Source: Haloarcula halophila
Lineage (GTDB): Archaea; Halobacteriota; Halobacteria; Halobacteriales; Haloarculaceae
Direction of reading: 5' to 3'
Length of the DNA: 64,000 nt
Assembly (NCBI RefSeq): GCF_029278565.1
Contig: NZ_CP119559.1
Coordinates: 1,302,001-1,366,000, forward strand
Under the pieces are notes generated by a model, which saw only the letters and a list, made by a program, of their open reading frames with translations, was not told the origin of the DNA and made no database searches. The position numbers and the translations under genes were made by a program. This document shows positions 16,492 to 24,699 of this stretch, one piece after another (position 1 is the stretch's first letter; each line of letters starts with the position of its first letter).

Positions 16492-17025
16492 ATGACGAAC
16501 CTCTGGGAAGACCTGGAAACCGGACCGAACCCGCCCGAAGAGATCTACGCCGTCGTCGAGTGTCTCAAAGGCGAGCGCAACAAGTACGAGTACGACAAGG
16601 AGGTTCCCGGTGTCGTGCTGGACCGCGTGCTCCACAGCAACGTCCACTACCCCTCCGATTACGGCTTCATCCCGCAGAGCTACTACGACGACGAGGACCC
16701 CTTCGACGTCCTCGTTCTCGTGGAGGACCAGACGTTCCCCGGCTGTATCATCGAAGCCCGTCCGGTCGCGCTGATGAAGATGGACGACGACGGCGAACAG
16801 GACGACAAGGTCATCGCTGTCCCGATCGAGGACCCCCGCTACGATCACATCGAGGACCTCGACGACATCCCCCAGCAGACCCTAGACGAGATCGACGAGT
16901 TCTTCGCGACCTACAAGAACCTGGAGGAGGGCAAGGAAGTCGAGACCCAGGGCTTCGAGGACAAGCAGGCCGCGAAAGACGCCATCGAGCACGCGCAGGA
17001 CCTCTACGACGAGCAGTTCGACTGA
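16492..17025 (+). CDS. ppa: Inorganic pyrophosphatase (family I)
   Basis: A 177-residue cytosolic enzyme that hydrolyses pyrophosphate to drive biosynthesis. The family I active site is intact: ECLKGERNKYEYDK, YPSDYGFIPQSYYDDEDPFDVLVL with the metal-binding Asp cluster, and AVPIEDPRYDHIEDL. Family members start MxNLWEDLETGPNPP, so ATG 16492 (or the adjacent ATG 16489) is chosen. The earlier ATG at 16450 would add an unsupported extension. A weak GATTTTTG element near 16461 fits this start. Confidence 0.93.
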   Translation: MTNLWEDLETGPNPPEEIYAVVECLKGERNKYEYDKEVPGVVLDRVLHSNVHYPSDYGFIPQSYYDDEDPFDVLVLVEDQTFPGCIIEARPVALMKMDDDGEQDDKVIAVPIEDPRYDHIEDLDDIPQQTLDEIDEFFATYKNLEEGKEVETQGFEDKQAAKDAIEHAQDLYDEQFD

Positions 17026-17049
17026 GCCGGGCGGTCCGTTCCCGACGAG

Positions 17050-17100
17050 CCATGCTCATCGATAATATCGGCGGGTGTTGCCGATGATTTATGAGCATGG
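17050..17100. repeat. Perfect 10-bp inverted repeat with nested hairpin
   Basis: CCATGCTCAT at 17050-17059 pairs perfectly with ATGAGCATGG at 17091-17100. Between them ATCGGC and GCCGAT form an inner hairpin. It sits between ppa and the TATA box of the small gene at 17139, so it could end ppa transcription or bind a regulator. Confidence 0.75.
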
Positions 17101-17101
17101 G

Positions 17102-17110
17102 TAATTTTTA
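17102..17110 (+). promoter_or_regulatory. TATA box of the 41-residue gene
   Basis: TAATTTTTA, about 33 bases before ATG 17139 and directly after the inverted repeat. Confidence 0.55.
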
Positions 17111-17138
17111 GGGGGAGGGGTTGGTAGTAGTCGGTGTG

Positions 17139-17264
17139 ATGGCGACCGATCAGACAGACGCAGCACTCGACCACCCGACGGTCGTTCCGGAGCCGACAGA
17201 CAGTGAACCGCCCGGAATCGACCACTTGACAGTCGTTCCCGAAAACGCTGGTACCGGCGAGTGA
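17139..17264 (+). CDS. 41-residue microprotein with an internal DHxTVVPE repeat
   Basis: ATG 17139 to TGA 17262-17264. The acidic product contains the same short unit twice: LDHPTVVPEP (residues 10-19) and IDHLTVVPEN (residues 27-36). It has no transmembrane segment or cysteine. A TATA box and an inverted repeat stand directly upstream, supporting real expression. I do not recognise a family; the repeat suggests a short linear binding motif. Confidence 0.5.
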   Translation: MATDQTDAALDHPTVVPEPTDSEPPGIDHLTVVPENAGTGE

Positions 17265-17349
17265 CACTGTCACCGGTGTACAGGTTGCCGCTTCTCCCGA
17301 CGCTGTTGCGAAAAGAAGCTTCTTGTCCCCGTCACCAGTAAAGAGGGGC

Positions 17350-18693
17350 ATGGGACTATTCGACCGTTTGAAGGGCGACGACGGCCCACGCGTCGCGTTT
17401 TTCGGTATCGACGGCGTACCGTACAGCCTAATCGACCAGCATCCGGACGTGTTCCCGAACCTCACGGAACTGGCCGCAGACGGCAGCGGCGGCGCGATCG
17501 ACAGCATCGTTCCCCCGGAGTCCAGCGCCTGCTGGCCGTCGCTGACCACCGGCGTCAACCCGGGACAGACCGGCGTCTACGGCTTCCAGGACCGCGAGGT
17601 CGGGTCGTACGATACCTACGTCCCGATGGGCCGGGACGTCCAGGCCGAGCGTCTCTGGGACCGGGTCACCGAGGACGGTCGGGACGCGACGGTACTGAAC
17701 GTCCCCGTCACGTTCCCGCCCCAGCGCAACGTCCAACGGATGGTCTCGGGCTTTCTCTCGCCCGGCGTCGACAAGGCGGCCTATCCCGACGACCTGCGTG
17801 ACCGTCTCCAAGAGACGGACTACCGGATCGACGTCAACGCGAAACTCGGCCACGACGACGACAAGACCGAGTTCGTCGAGGACGCCCACGAGACCGTCGA
17901 GAAGCGCTTCGAGACGTTCAAACACTACGTCCAGCAGGACGACTGGGACCTCTTTTTCGGCGTCTTCATGACCACCGACCGGGTCAACCACTTCCTGTTC
18001 AAAGACTACGTCGAGGAGACGGACAACCGGGAGGCGTTCCTGAACTTCTACAGCACAGTCGACGACTACCTGGGGAAACTCCGCGAGATGCTCCCCGACG
18101 ACGTGACGATGGTCGTCGCCTCCGACCACGGGTTCACCGCTCTGGACTACGAGGTCCACTGCAACGAGTGGCTCCGCCAGGAGGGGTGGCTCGACTTCCA
18201 CGACGACGACCACTCGGAACTGGGCGACATCAGCGACGACACGAAAGCGTACTCGCTCATTCCCGGTCGCTTCTACATCAACCTCGAAGGACGGGAACCG
18301 AACGGGAGCGTCCCACAGGACGAGTACGAACAGGTCCGCTCGGAACTCAAAGAGAAACTCGAAGCGCTCGAGGGCCCCGACGGGAACCCGGTCGCCGATC
18401 GCGTGGTCACCAAGGAGGACGCGTTCCGCGGCGACCACGAGGACATCGCGCCGGATCTGGTCGTCGTCCCGAACCACGGCTTCGACCTCAAGGCCGGCTT
18501 CAAAGGTTCCGAGGACGTCTTCGGCGTCGGCCCGCGAAACGGGATGCACAGTTTCGACAACGCGACCCTGCTCGTCGAGGACGACGACGCCCGCATCAAC
18601 GACGCCGACCTCTACGACATCGCACCGACGGTCCTCTCGCTGATGGACCACGACTACGACCGCGGCGAGTTCGACGGGACGAGTCTCGTCTAG
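17350..18693 (+). CDS. Alkaline phosphatase superfamily hydrolase (nucleotide pyrophosphatase/phosphodiesterase type)
   Basis: A 447-residue protein of the type I phosphodiesterase/nucleotide pyrophosphatase fold. The first metal Asp is in FFGIDGVPYSL (about residue 19-20). The nucleophile region is PPESSACWPSLTTGVNPGQTGVYGF. MTTDRVNHFLF and VVASDHGF give later metal ligands, and GMHSFDNATLLV with DIAPTVLSLM closes the domain. There is no signal peptide, so it acts in the cytosol. In haloarchaea relatives lie near lipid or glycan genes, but the substrate here is unknown. ATG 17350 begins the conserved MGLFDRLKG. Confidence 0.85.
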   Translation: MGLFDRLKGDDGPRVAFFGIDGVPYSLIDQHPDVFPNLTELAADGSGGAIDSIVPPESSACWPSLTTGVNPGQTGVYGFQDREVGSYDTYVPMGRDVQAERLWDRVTEDGRDATVLNVPVTFPPQRNVQRMVSGFLSPGVDKAAYPDDLRDRLQETDYRIDVNAKLGHDDDKTEFVEDAHETVEKRFETFKHYVQQDDWDLFFGVFMTTDRVNHFLFKDYVEETDNREAFLNFYSTVDDYLGKLREMLPDDVTMVVASDHGFTALDYEVHCNEWLRQEGWLDFHDDDHSELGDISDDTKAYSLIPGRFYINLEGREPNGSVPQDEYEQVRSELKEKLEALEGPDGNPVADRVVTKEDAFRGDHEDIAPDLVVVPNHGFDLKAGFKGSEDVFGVGPRNGMHSFDNATLLVEDDDARINDADLYDIAPTVLSLMDHDYDRGEFDGTSLV

Positions 18694-18708
18694 ACGCGTC
18701 GGTCGCGG

Positions 18709-19389
18709 TCAGTAGATCAGGTCGTCGTCGTTCTCGACCATGTACAGCGTTCGAGCGGCGATGTTGACCGCGTGGTCGCCGACGCGCTCGATGTCACGGA
18801 TCGTCAGCAAGAGCCGAGAAACGTCGGCCATCAGCTGTTCGATGTCGGTCTCGCTGGAGTCTGCGTCGATCTGGCGCTCGATGAGGTCGCGGACGACCGC
18901 CTCCGAGGCGTCCTCGCACTGTTCGTCGATGACGTCGTCGGTCTCGGCGATCGCGTAACACTGCTCGGGGTCTTCCTCGCTGTAGGCGACCATCGCGTCC
19001 TCGATCATCTCGACGACGGCCGTGCCGATATCCTGGATGTCGACCTCCGGGAACACGTCGCGCTCGGCGTCCATCGAATACTCGCCGAGGTTCGTCGCCA
19101 GGTCGCCGACCCGTTCGAGGTCGGTGATGATCTTGAACGAGGCCGCGATAAACCGGAGATCCGAAGCGACCGGTTGCTGGAGCGCCAGCAGATCGATACA
19201 GTCCTGTTCGAGATCCAGATACAGTTGGTTCACCTCGTCGTCGCCGTCGATGACCTCCCAGGCGAGCTCCTCGTCTTTCTGTTCGAGCGCGTTGAGACCG
19301 AGCCGGAAGCGTTCGAGGACGACTTCGGACATGTAGAGGACGTCCTCACGGAGGGTTTCGAGCCGCTCCTGATACGATTCGCGTGGCAT
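18709..19389 (-). CDS. phoU: PhoU-domain regulator
   Basis: A 226-residue all-helical protein made of two PhoU three-helix bundles. Each carries the metal-binding pattern: DLRFIAASFKIITDLERVGDLATN in the first and LTIRDIERVGDHAVNIA in the second. PhoU proteins normally dampen phosphate uptake. Here no phosphate transporter is near and the neighbours are Trk potassium genes. ATG 19389 (MPRESYQERL) is the family-like start. Convergent with the phosphodiesterase gene. Confidence 0.9.
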   Translation of the reverse strand: MPRESYQERLETLREDVLYMSEVVLERFRLGLNALEQKDEELAWEVIDGDDEVNQLYLDLEQDCIDLLALQQPVASDLRFIAASFKIITDLERVGDLATNLGEYSMDAERDVFPEVDIQDIGTAVVEMIEDAMVAYSEEDPEQCYAIAETDDVIDEQCEDASEAVVRDLIERQIDADSSETDIEQLMADVSRLLLTIRDIERVGDHAVNIAARTLYMVENDDDLIY

Positions 19390-19635
19390 GGTCGGGAGTG
19401 TGCCGGACGCGCGTATCAGCCTTTCCCTTCTCTCAATATCTCCCGATACTCCTCGACAGCGGCGCAGCGATCGGCGTGACTCTGCCAATTTTAATAGTCC
19501 CGCGTGTGCGAGTGACGCCTGTCACGGCCGATCGATCGACGAGTCCGGTCGGCACTCGCGACGAGAGCGCCGAAAACTGATGTTCCAGACAGAATCCACC
19601 GGGATCAACCCGGCCGAGCGGGGTCGTCACGCGTT

Positions 19636-21171
19636 ATGAATACTGTCGTAAACTGGCACAAGAGCGTCGCACTGACCGGAACGGTCGTGAAGTTCCTCTC
19701 GGTAGCGATGCTCGTTCCGCTGGTAACCGCGATCGTCTACGGCGAGGACGTCGTCGTCTTCGGGATCTCGATCATCGTCGCCGTGGGCCTCGGATTCGGG
19801 CTGGAACAGCTCGACGGGGACGAAGACCTCCAGTCCCGGGAGGCGCTGCTGTTCGTCGCACTCGCGTGGTTCGTCGTCGCCGTCGTCGCCGCGGTGCCGT
19901 ACGTCCTGGCCGGCTACGGGACCGAGTCGACCCTGGCGGACCCGGTCAACGCCCTCTTCGAAGCGATGTCGGGCATCTCGACGACCGGCGCGACCGTGAT
20001 GGGCTCGATCAGTACCGACAGCCACTCCCACGCGCTGATGCTGTGGCGCCAACTCACCCAGTGGCTCGGCGGCATGGGGATCATCGTCCTGATGGTCGCG
20101 ATCCTGCCGGAACTGTCGGTCAACGGTGCACAGCTGGTCAGCGAAGAAGCGCCCGGTCCCACCTTGGAGAAACTCACGCCCCGGATCGCCGAGACCGCCC
20201 GTATCCTCTGGCAGGCGTACTTCGCGTTCACCGTCCTGCTCGCGGTCCTGTTGTACGGCCTGCACGTGCTGGGCTACGCCCCGGAGATGGACCTGTACAC
20301 TTCCATCGCACACGCGTTCTCGACGCTTCCGACTGGCGGCTTCTCGACGAGGGCAGACAGCATCGCTGCCTTCTCGGTGGCCGTCCAGTGGATCGTCATC
20401 CCGTTCATGGTCGTCGCCGGCACCAACTTCGCGCTGTTCTGGCACCTGTTCGACGGCGACCTGGGACGGCCGCTCCGTGATCGGGAGTTCCGTGCCTACG
20501 CCGGGGCCATCGCCGTCCTGACAGCCGTGCTCACCGGCCTGCTGTTTTTCCGGGCCGCACCGACCGTCTCGCCCGGTGGAACCACGCAGGGGACCTTCTG
20601 GAACGCGTTGCGACAGGCCGCCTTCCAGGTCGGCTCGCTGATGAACTCCACGGGATACGCGACGAGTAACTTCGCCGAGTGGGACACACACGGACAGCTC
20701 GTCCTCCTGTTCACCATGTTCATCGGGGGGTCGGCCGGGTCGACCGGCGGGGGAATCAAGGTGATCCGCTGGCTCATCGTTCTCAAGTCGTTGCGCCGCG
20801 AGCTGTTCCAGGTGACCCATCCCGAAGCCGTCCAGCCGATCCGGCTGGGCAGCCACGTGATCGACGAGAAGGCGATCCGAGGGGTCGTCGGCTTTACGCT
20901 CCTGTACTTCCTGCTGTTCGGACTTGGTGCGGTGTTCATCGCCCTCGATGCTGCCCGAGTCGGTATCGAACTGACCGCCCTGGAGGCCGTCGGTGCGAGC
21001 CTGGCGGCCATCGGGAACATCGGCCCCGCGTTTGGCCGGCTCGGACCGTTCGGCTCGTATCTCATGCTGCCGGACACGACGAAGTTCGTGATGATCCTGC
21101 TGATGTGGGCGGGCCGCCTGGAGATCATCACCGTCCTGGCGGTGTTCACCCCGACGTTCTGGCGGCGTTAG
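19636..21171 (+). CDS. trkH: TrkH-type potassium uptake membrane protein
   Basis: A 511-residue channel-like subunit that moves potassium across the cytoplasmic membrane. It has four M1-P-M2 units; the filter loops read GISTTGATVMGS, LPTGGFSTRAD, MNSTGYATSNF and AIGNIGPAFG. FIGGSAGSTGGGIKVIRWL links units three and four. It is intact and family length. It is convergent with a second trkH, overlapping by four bases at the stops. The TATA-like AATTTTAATAG near 19486 is 140 bases away, so a leader is possible. Confidence 0.92.
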   Translation: MNTVVNWHKSVALTGTVVKFLSVAMLVPLVTAIVYGEDVVVFGISIIVAVGLGFGLEQLDGDEDLQSREALLFVALAWFVVAVVAAVPYVLAGYGTESTLADPVNALFEAMSGISTTGATVMGSISTDSHSHALMLWRQLTQWLGGMGIIVLMVAILPELSVNGAQLVSEEAPGPTLEKLTPRIAETARILWQAYFAFTVLLAVLLYGLHVLGYAPEMDLYTSIAHAFSTLPTGGFSTRADSIAAFSVAVQWIVIPFMVVAGTNFALFWHLFDGDLGRPLRDREFRAYAGAIAVLTAVLTGLLFFRAAPTVSPGGTTQGTFWNALRQAAFQVGSLMNSTGYATSNFAEWDTHGQLVLLFTMFIGGSAGSTGGGIKVIRWLIVLKSLRRELFQVTHPEAVQPIRLGSHVIDEKAIRGVVGFTLLYFLLFGLGAVFIALDAARVGIELTALEAVGASLAAIGNIGPAFGRLGPFGSYLMLPDTTKFVMILLMWAGRLEIITVLAVFTPTFWRR

Positions 21172-22745
21172 GACCGCCAGTACGCCCTCGTCAACAGGAC
21201 GAACACCGGCAGGATCTCCAGCCGGCCGGCCCACATCAACAGGATCAGGTACACTTTACTGGTCGGGGCGAAGTCGATGTAGCTGTTCATCGGACCGACA
21301 GCACCGAAGCCCGGACCGACGTTGCCAAGCGTCGCCGCGACGGCAGACATGACCTCCAGTACGGAGACCGAGTAGCCGACCCGCACCGTATCCAGGAACA
21401 CCAGCACGACGCTAAGGAAGAAGAGAACGACGTACAGCAACGTGAACGCGTAGATCCCCCGGATCGCCCGCTCGTCGAGCGCCCGTCCGCCCAGCGTGAC
21501 CGGCGTCACGGCCTCGGGGTGGACGATCGTGAACAGCTCGCGGCGCAACGATTTGATGATGACCAGCCAGCGGATCACCTTGATCGAACCGCCGGTCGAG
21601 CCGGCCGATCCACCGAGAAACATCGCAAACAGCAGAAGGGCCTTCGTCGACTGGCCCCAGGTGTTGAAATCCATCGACGCGTAGCCGGTCGTCGTCACGA
21701 TGGAGACGACCTGGAACGTGGCGTGTCTGAGCGCTCGTTCCGCGTTGCCCGGAACGGTCGGCACGCCGCTCGGGCTGGATTCCAGCCCGGCGCCGACCCC
21801 GGCAAAGAGAAGCCCGGCGATGACGGCCGTGAACGCGGCCATCACGCCCGTATAGAAGCGGAACTCGCTGTCTGCCGGGAGCGAGAGCGGCTCCTCCCTG
21901 AGTGCGCGCCAGATCAGCGCGAAGTTGGTGCCGGCGACGACCATGAACGGGATGACGATCCACTGGACGACCGCGGAGAACGCTTCGATCGAACGGGCTT
22001 CGGGGGAGAAGCCGCCCGTCGGGAGCGTCGTCAGCCCGTGGGCGACCGCGTTGTACACGCCCATGTTCGGCGCGAACCCCGACACGTGGGCGCCGTACAA
22101 CAGGCCGATCTCCAGCAGCGTAAACCCGAAGTACGCGAGCCAGAGCACGCGGGCGGTCTCGGCGATGTGTGGCGTGAGCTTCTCGATTCCCGGGCCGGGT
22201 GCCTCCGCGTCCATCAGTTGGGCACCACCCACGGAGAGTTCCGGAAGGATAGCCACGGCGAGAACGACGATCCCCATGCCGCCGAGCCACTGGGTGAGTT
22301 GGCGCCACAGCAACAGGGCGTGTGAGTGTCGTTCGAACCCGATCGAACCCATCACGGTCGCGCCGGTCGTTGTGAACCCGGACATCGACTCGAAGAGGGC
22401 GTTGACCGGATTCGCGAGCGTCGACTCGGTCCCGTAGCCCGCAATCAGGTAGGGGAAGGTGCCGACGATCGCGACGGCCAGCCACGTGAGCGACACCATC
22501 AGGAACGCTTCACGGGCACCCATATCCGGGTCAGCGTCGAACTGTTCCAGCGCGACGCCCAGGACGACGCTCACGACGATCGTGACACCGAACGTCGTGA
22601 TCCCGTCACCGTAGTACAGCGCGACGAGCAACGGGAGTACCAGCGGGACCGAGAGGTACTTTACGACGGTCCCGACCAGCGAAACGGAGGCCCGCCAATC
22701 GACACGAAGGTCCCCGTATCCCGGACCCGTACTGGTGAGAGTCAC
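21168..22745 (-). CDS. trkH: TrkH-type potassium uptake membrane protein (second copy)
   Basis: A 525-residue paralogue of the preceding gene. Filter loops: GFTTTGATVMGS, LPTGGFSPEAR, VTTTGYASMDF and TLGNVGPGFG. The GGSAGSTGGSIKVIRWL segment is shared with the other copy. The start overlaps the trkA stop by four bases, so trkA and this trkH form a coupled pair on the minus strand. The high resemblance to the convergent copy suggests local duplication with inversion, or two diverged partners of one TrkA. Confidence 0.92.
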   Translation of the reverse strand: MTLTSTGPGYGDLRVDWRASVSLVGTVVKYLSVPLVLPLLVALYYGDGITTFGVTIVVSVVLGVALEQFDADPDMGAREAFLMVSLTWLAVAIVGTFPYLIAGYGTESTLANPVNALFESMSGFTTTGATVMGSIGFERHSHALLLWRQLTQWLGGMGIVVLAVAILPELSVGGAQLMDAEAPGPGIEKLTPHIAETARVLWLAYFGFTLLEIGLLYGAHVSGFAPNMGVYNAVAHGLTTLPTGGFSPEARSIEAFSAVVQWIVIPFMVVAGTNFALIWRALREEPLSLPADSEFRFYTGVMAAFTAVIAGLLFAGVGAGLESSPSGVPTVPGNAERALRHATFQVVSIVTTTGYASMDFNTWGQSTKALLLFAMFLGGSAGSTGGSIKVIRWLVIIKSLRRELFTIVHPEAVTPVTLGGRALDERAIRGIYAFTLLYVVLFFLSVVLVFLDTVRVGYSVSVLEVMSAVAATLGNVGPGFGAVGPMNSYIDFAPTSKVYLILLMWAGRLEILPVFVLLTRAYWRS

Positions 22746-24073
22746 AGTTTCGCGCTGGCCTCGTCGAGGGCCGCGGCGTCGACGAACACGACGACGTGAT
22801 CGTCGGGCTCGATGACAGTGTCACCACGGGGGATGACCAGTTCGCCGTCGCGGGTGATCGCGCCGATGACGACTCCGTCCGGGAGGTCCCCGACGGACTC
22901 CCGGATCGGACGCCCGGCCAGCACGCTGTCGGCGTCGACCTCGATTTCGAGGACCTCGGCGCGGTCGGACTGGATGATCGCGACGTTTTCCGCACGGTGT
23001 TCCCGGGTGAACCGGGTGATCTCCTCGGCGGTGACCTCTCGGGGGTTGATCGCCACGTCGATGCCGACCTCCTTGAACAGCTCGACGTACTCCCCGGCGT
23101 CGACGATCGCGACGGCCCGGTCGGCGCCCAGACGCTTGGCGAGCAGTCCGGCGAGCAGGTTCTTCTCGTCGCTATCGAGGGCCGCGACGACGGCGTCGAC
23201 GTCCTCGACGTGTTCCCGTTCGAGGAACTCGCGGTCTGTCGCGTCGCTCTCCAGGACGGTCGTTCCGGAGAGTTGCTCGGCCAGTTCCCGTGCCCGCTCG
23301 TGGTCGCGCTCGATCAACCGGGGTTTGAGTCCGCGTTCCTGGAGGAGGCGTGCAGTGTGGTAGCCGATGTCGCTGCCGCCGACGATGAGTACGTCGCGAG
23401 CGCGGTCGAGCGCCGGCGATACGTCGTGTGCAAACGACTGGACGCTGTCGCGGCTGCCGATGACGATGGCGTCGTCGCCCGTCTCGATGACGGTGTCCCC
23501 GCTGGGGATGACGACATCGTCGTCCCGGATGATCGCGGCGAAGGTAAGCGACTCGTAGCGGTCGGCCTCCTCGACGGTCTGGCCAGTGACCGGACTGCTC
23601 TGGATGATCTCGAACTGGGCCATCTGGACGATGCCGCCAGCGAAGGTTTCGACGTCGTTTGCCGCGGGGAGCCCGATGACGCGACTGACAGTCTCTGCGG
23701 TCATGAGATTCGTCGCGACCATGTGGTCGACGCCGAGTGCTCCCTCGGCGTGCTCCCAGGTCCGGAGGAACCGGGCGCTCTTGACCCGGGAGATGGTGAA
23801 CACGTCCGCGACGGTCTTTGCCGTCCCGCAGGTGACGATGTTCGTCTCGTCGTTGTCTGTGCTGGCGATCACCATGTCCGCCCCGTCGATTCCGGCCTCT
23901 TGGAGCGTATCCAAGTCCGCACCGTCGCCCTCGACGCCGAGGACGTCGACGTCGTACATCAACTTCTCGACCCGGTCGCCGTCGACGTCGACGACGGCCA
24001 CCTCGTGCGAGTCCGCGAGGCTCTCGGCGATGGCGGAGCCGACCTCGCCGGCACCGACGATGATTACGTACAC
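22742..24073 (-). CDS. trkA: TrkA potassium channel regulatory protein (two RCK domains)
   Basis: A 443-residue cytosolic gating ring subunit. RCK-N Rossmann motifs appear twice: VIIVGAGEVGSAIAESL at the N-terminus and VLIVGGSDIGYHTARLL near residue 230. Each is followed by a TrkA-C domain that ends in a GDTVIE segment; these bind nucleotide and control TrkH. It starts with GTG 24073. A minus-strand element CACTTTACG near 24119-24127 may be its promoter. It is the first gene of the trkA-trkH pair. Confidence 0.93.
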   Translation of the reverse strand: MYVIIVGAGEVGSAIAESLADSHEVAVVDVDGDRVEKLMYDVDVLGVEGDGADLDTLQEAGIDGADMVIASTDNDETNIVTCGTAKTVADVFTISRVKSARFLRTWEHAEGALGVDHMVATNLMTAETVSRVIGLPAANDVETFAGGIVQMAQFEIIQSSPVTGQTVEEADRYESLTFAAIIRDDDVVIPSGDTVIETGDDAIVIGSRDSVQSFAHDVSPALDRARDVLIVGGSDIGYHTARLLQERGLKPRLIERDHERARELAEQLSGTTVLESDATDREFLEREHVEDVDAVVAALDSDEKNLLAGLLAKRLGADRAVAIVDAGEYVELFKEVGIDVAINPREVTAEEITRFTREHRAENVAIIQSDRAEVLEIEVDADSVLAGRPIRESVGDLPDGVVIGAITRDGELVIPRGDTVIEPDDHVVVFVDAAALDEASAKL

Positions 24074-24191
24074 GCGCGACCCTCCGCGTCGTTCATGTCT
24101 GCCCGCTTCAGGTGGCCGCGTAAAGTGGGTTTCTATCTCACAGGTACCGCCAGACGTGAACGTTAACTAGCGTCCGTGCTTCGAGGAGGAT

Positions 24192-24269
24192 ATGAACCGG
24201 TCAGCCGCAATGTGGTCGCTGGATCGCCACGAGCATCGGCCCCCCGACGGGAGGTCCTACCATGGCTGA
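24192..24269 (+). CDS. Possible 25-residue leader ORF overlapping the stress-protein start
   Basis: ATG 24192 to TGA 24267-24269. A strong Shine-Dalgarno-like GAGGAGG (24183-24189) precedes the ATG, and its end overlaps the first codons of the downstream gene (ATG 24262). The peptide MNRSAAMWSLDRHEHR... has no known match. The layout suggests a translationally coupled upstream ORF, but GTTAACTAG at 24162-24170 could also start transcription close to this ATG. Confidence 0.3.
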   Translation: MNRSAAMWSLDRHEHRPPDGRSYHG

Positions 24270-24699
24270 CCTGTTGGATCGGGTCATCCTCCCGGTCGAC
24301 AGCGACGAGGACGCAGCGAGTTCCGCACGGGCGCTCGCGGGACAGGACTACGGCGAGGTCGTCGTCATCAACGTCATCGAGAAGGCCGGCGGCGCACCTG
24401 ACAAGGCCGGCGTCGAGCAGCGCGAACTCGCCGCCGAAGAGATGTTCGAGGCCGCCAGGGACGTCCTCGGGGACATCGAGACCGAGATCAGCTACGGAAC
24501 CGATGTCGTCGAGACGATCTTCGGGGCGGCCGCGGACCACGACGCGACGGCGGTCGTCGTGACACCACGGGGCGGGAGTCGGTTCGTGCAACTGATCACC
24601 GGTGACGTGGCACTGCGCCTGGTCACGGAGAACGACCGCCCGGTGGTCGTGCTGCCCGACGCCGAGTCGACGACGGAGGTGACAGACGGCGATGGGTGA
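24262..24699 (+). CDS. Universal stress protein (UspA family)
   Basis: A 145-residue single Usp domain: RVILPVDSDEDAASSARAL at the N-terminus and the loop VVVTPRGGSRFVQLITGDVALRLV near the C-terminus, where the usual ATP-binding GxxGx9GS(T) motif is degenerate (GGSRFVQLITGDVA). It overlaps the following permease-Usp fusion by eight bases, so the two proteins are probably made together. Usp proteins gate or stabilise transporters under stress. Confidence 0.88.
   Translation: MADLLDRVILPVDSDEDAASSARALAGQDYGEVVVINVIEKAGGAPDKAGVEQRELAAEEMFEAARDVLGDIETEISYGTDVVETIFGAAADHDATAVVVTPRGGSRFVQLITGDVALRLVTENDRPVVVLPDAESTTEVTDGDG

Noticed and set aside
19627-21234. A 535-codon frame antisense to the first trkH
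   Set aside because: Arg/Asp/Gln-rich composition with no motif, and the plus strand clearly encodes TrkH.
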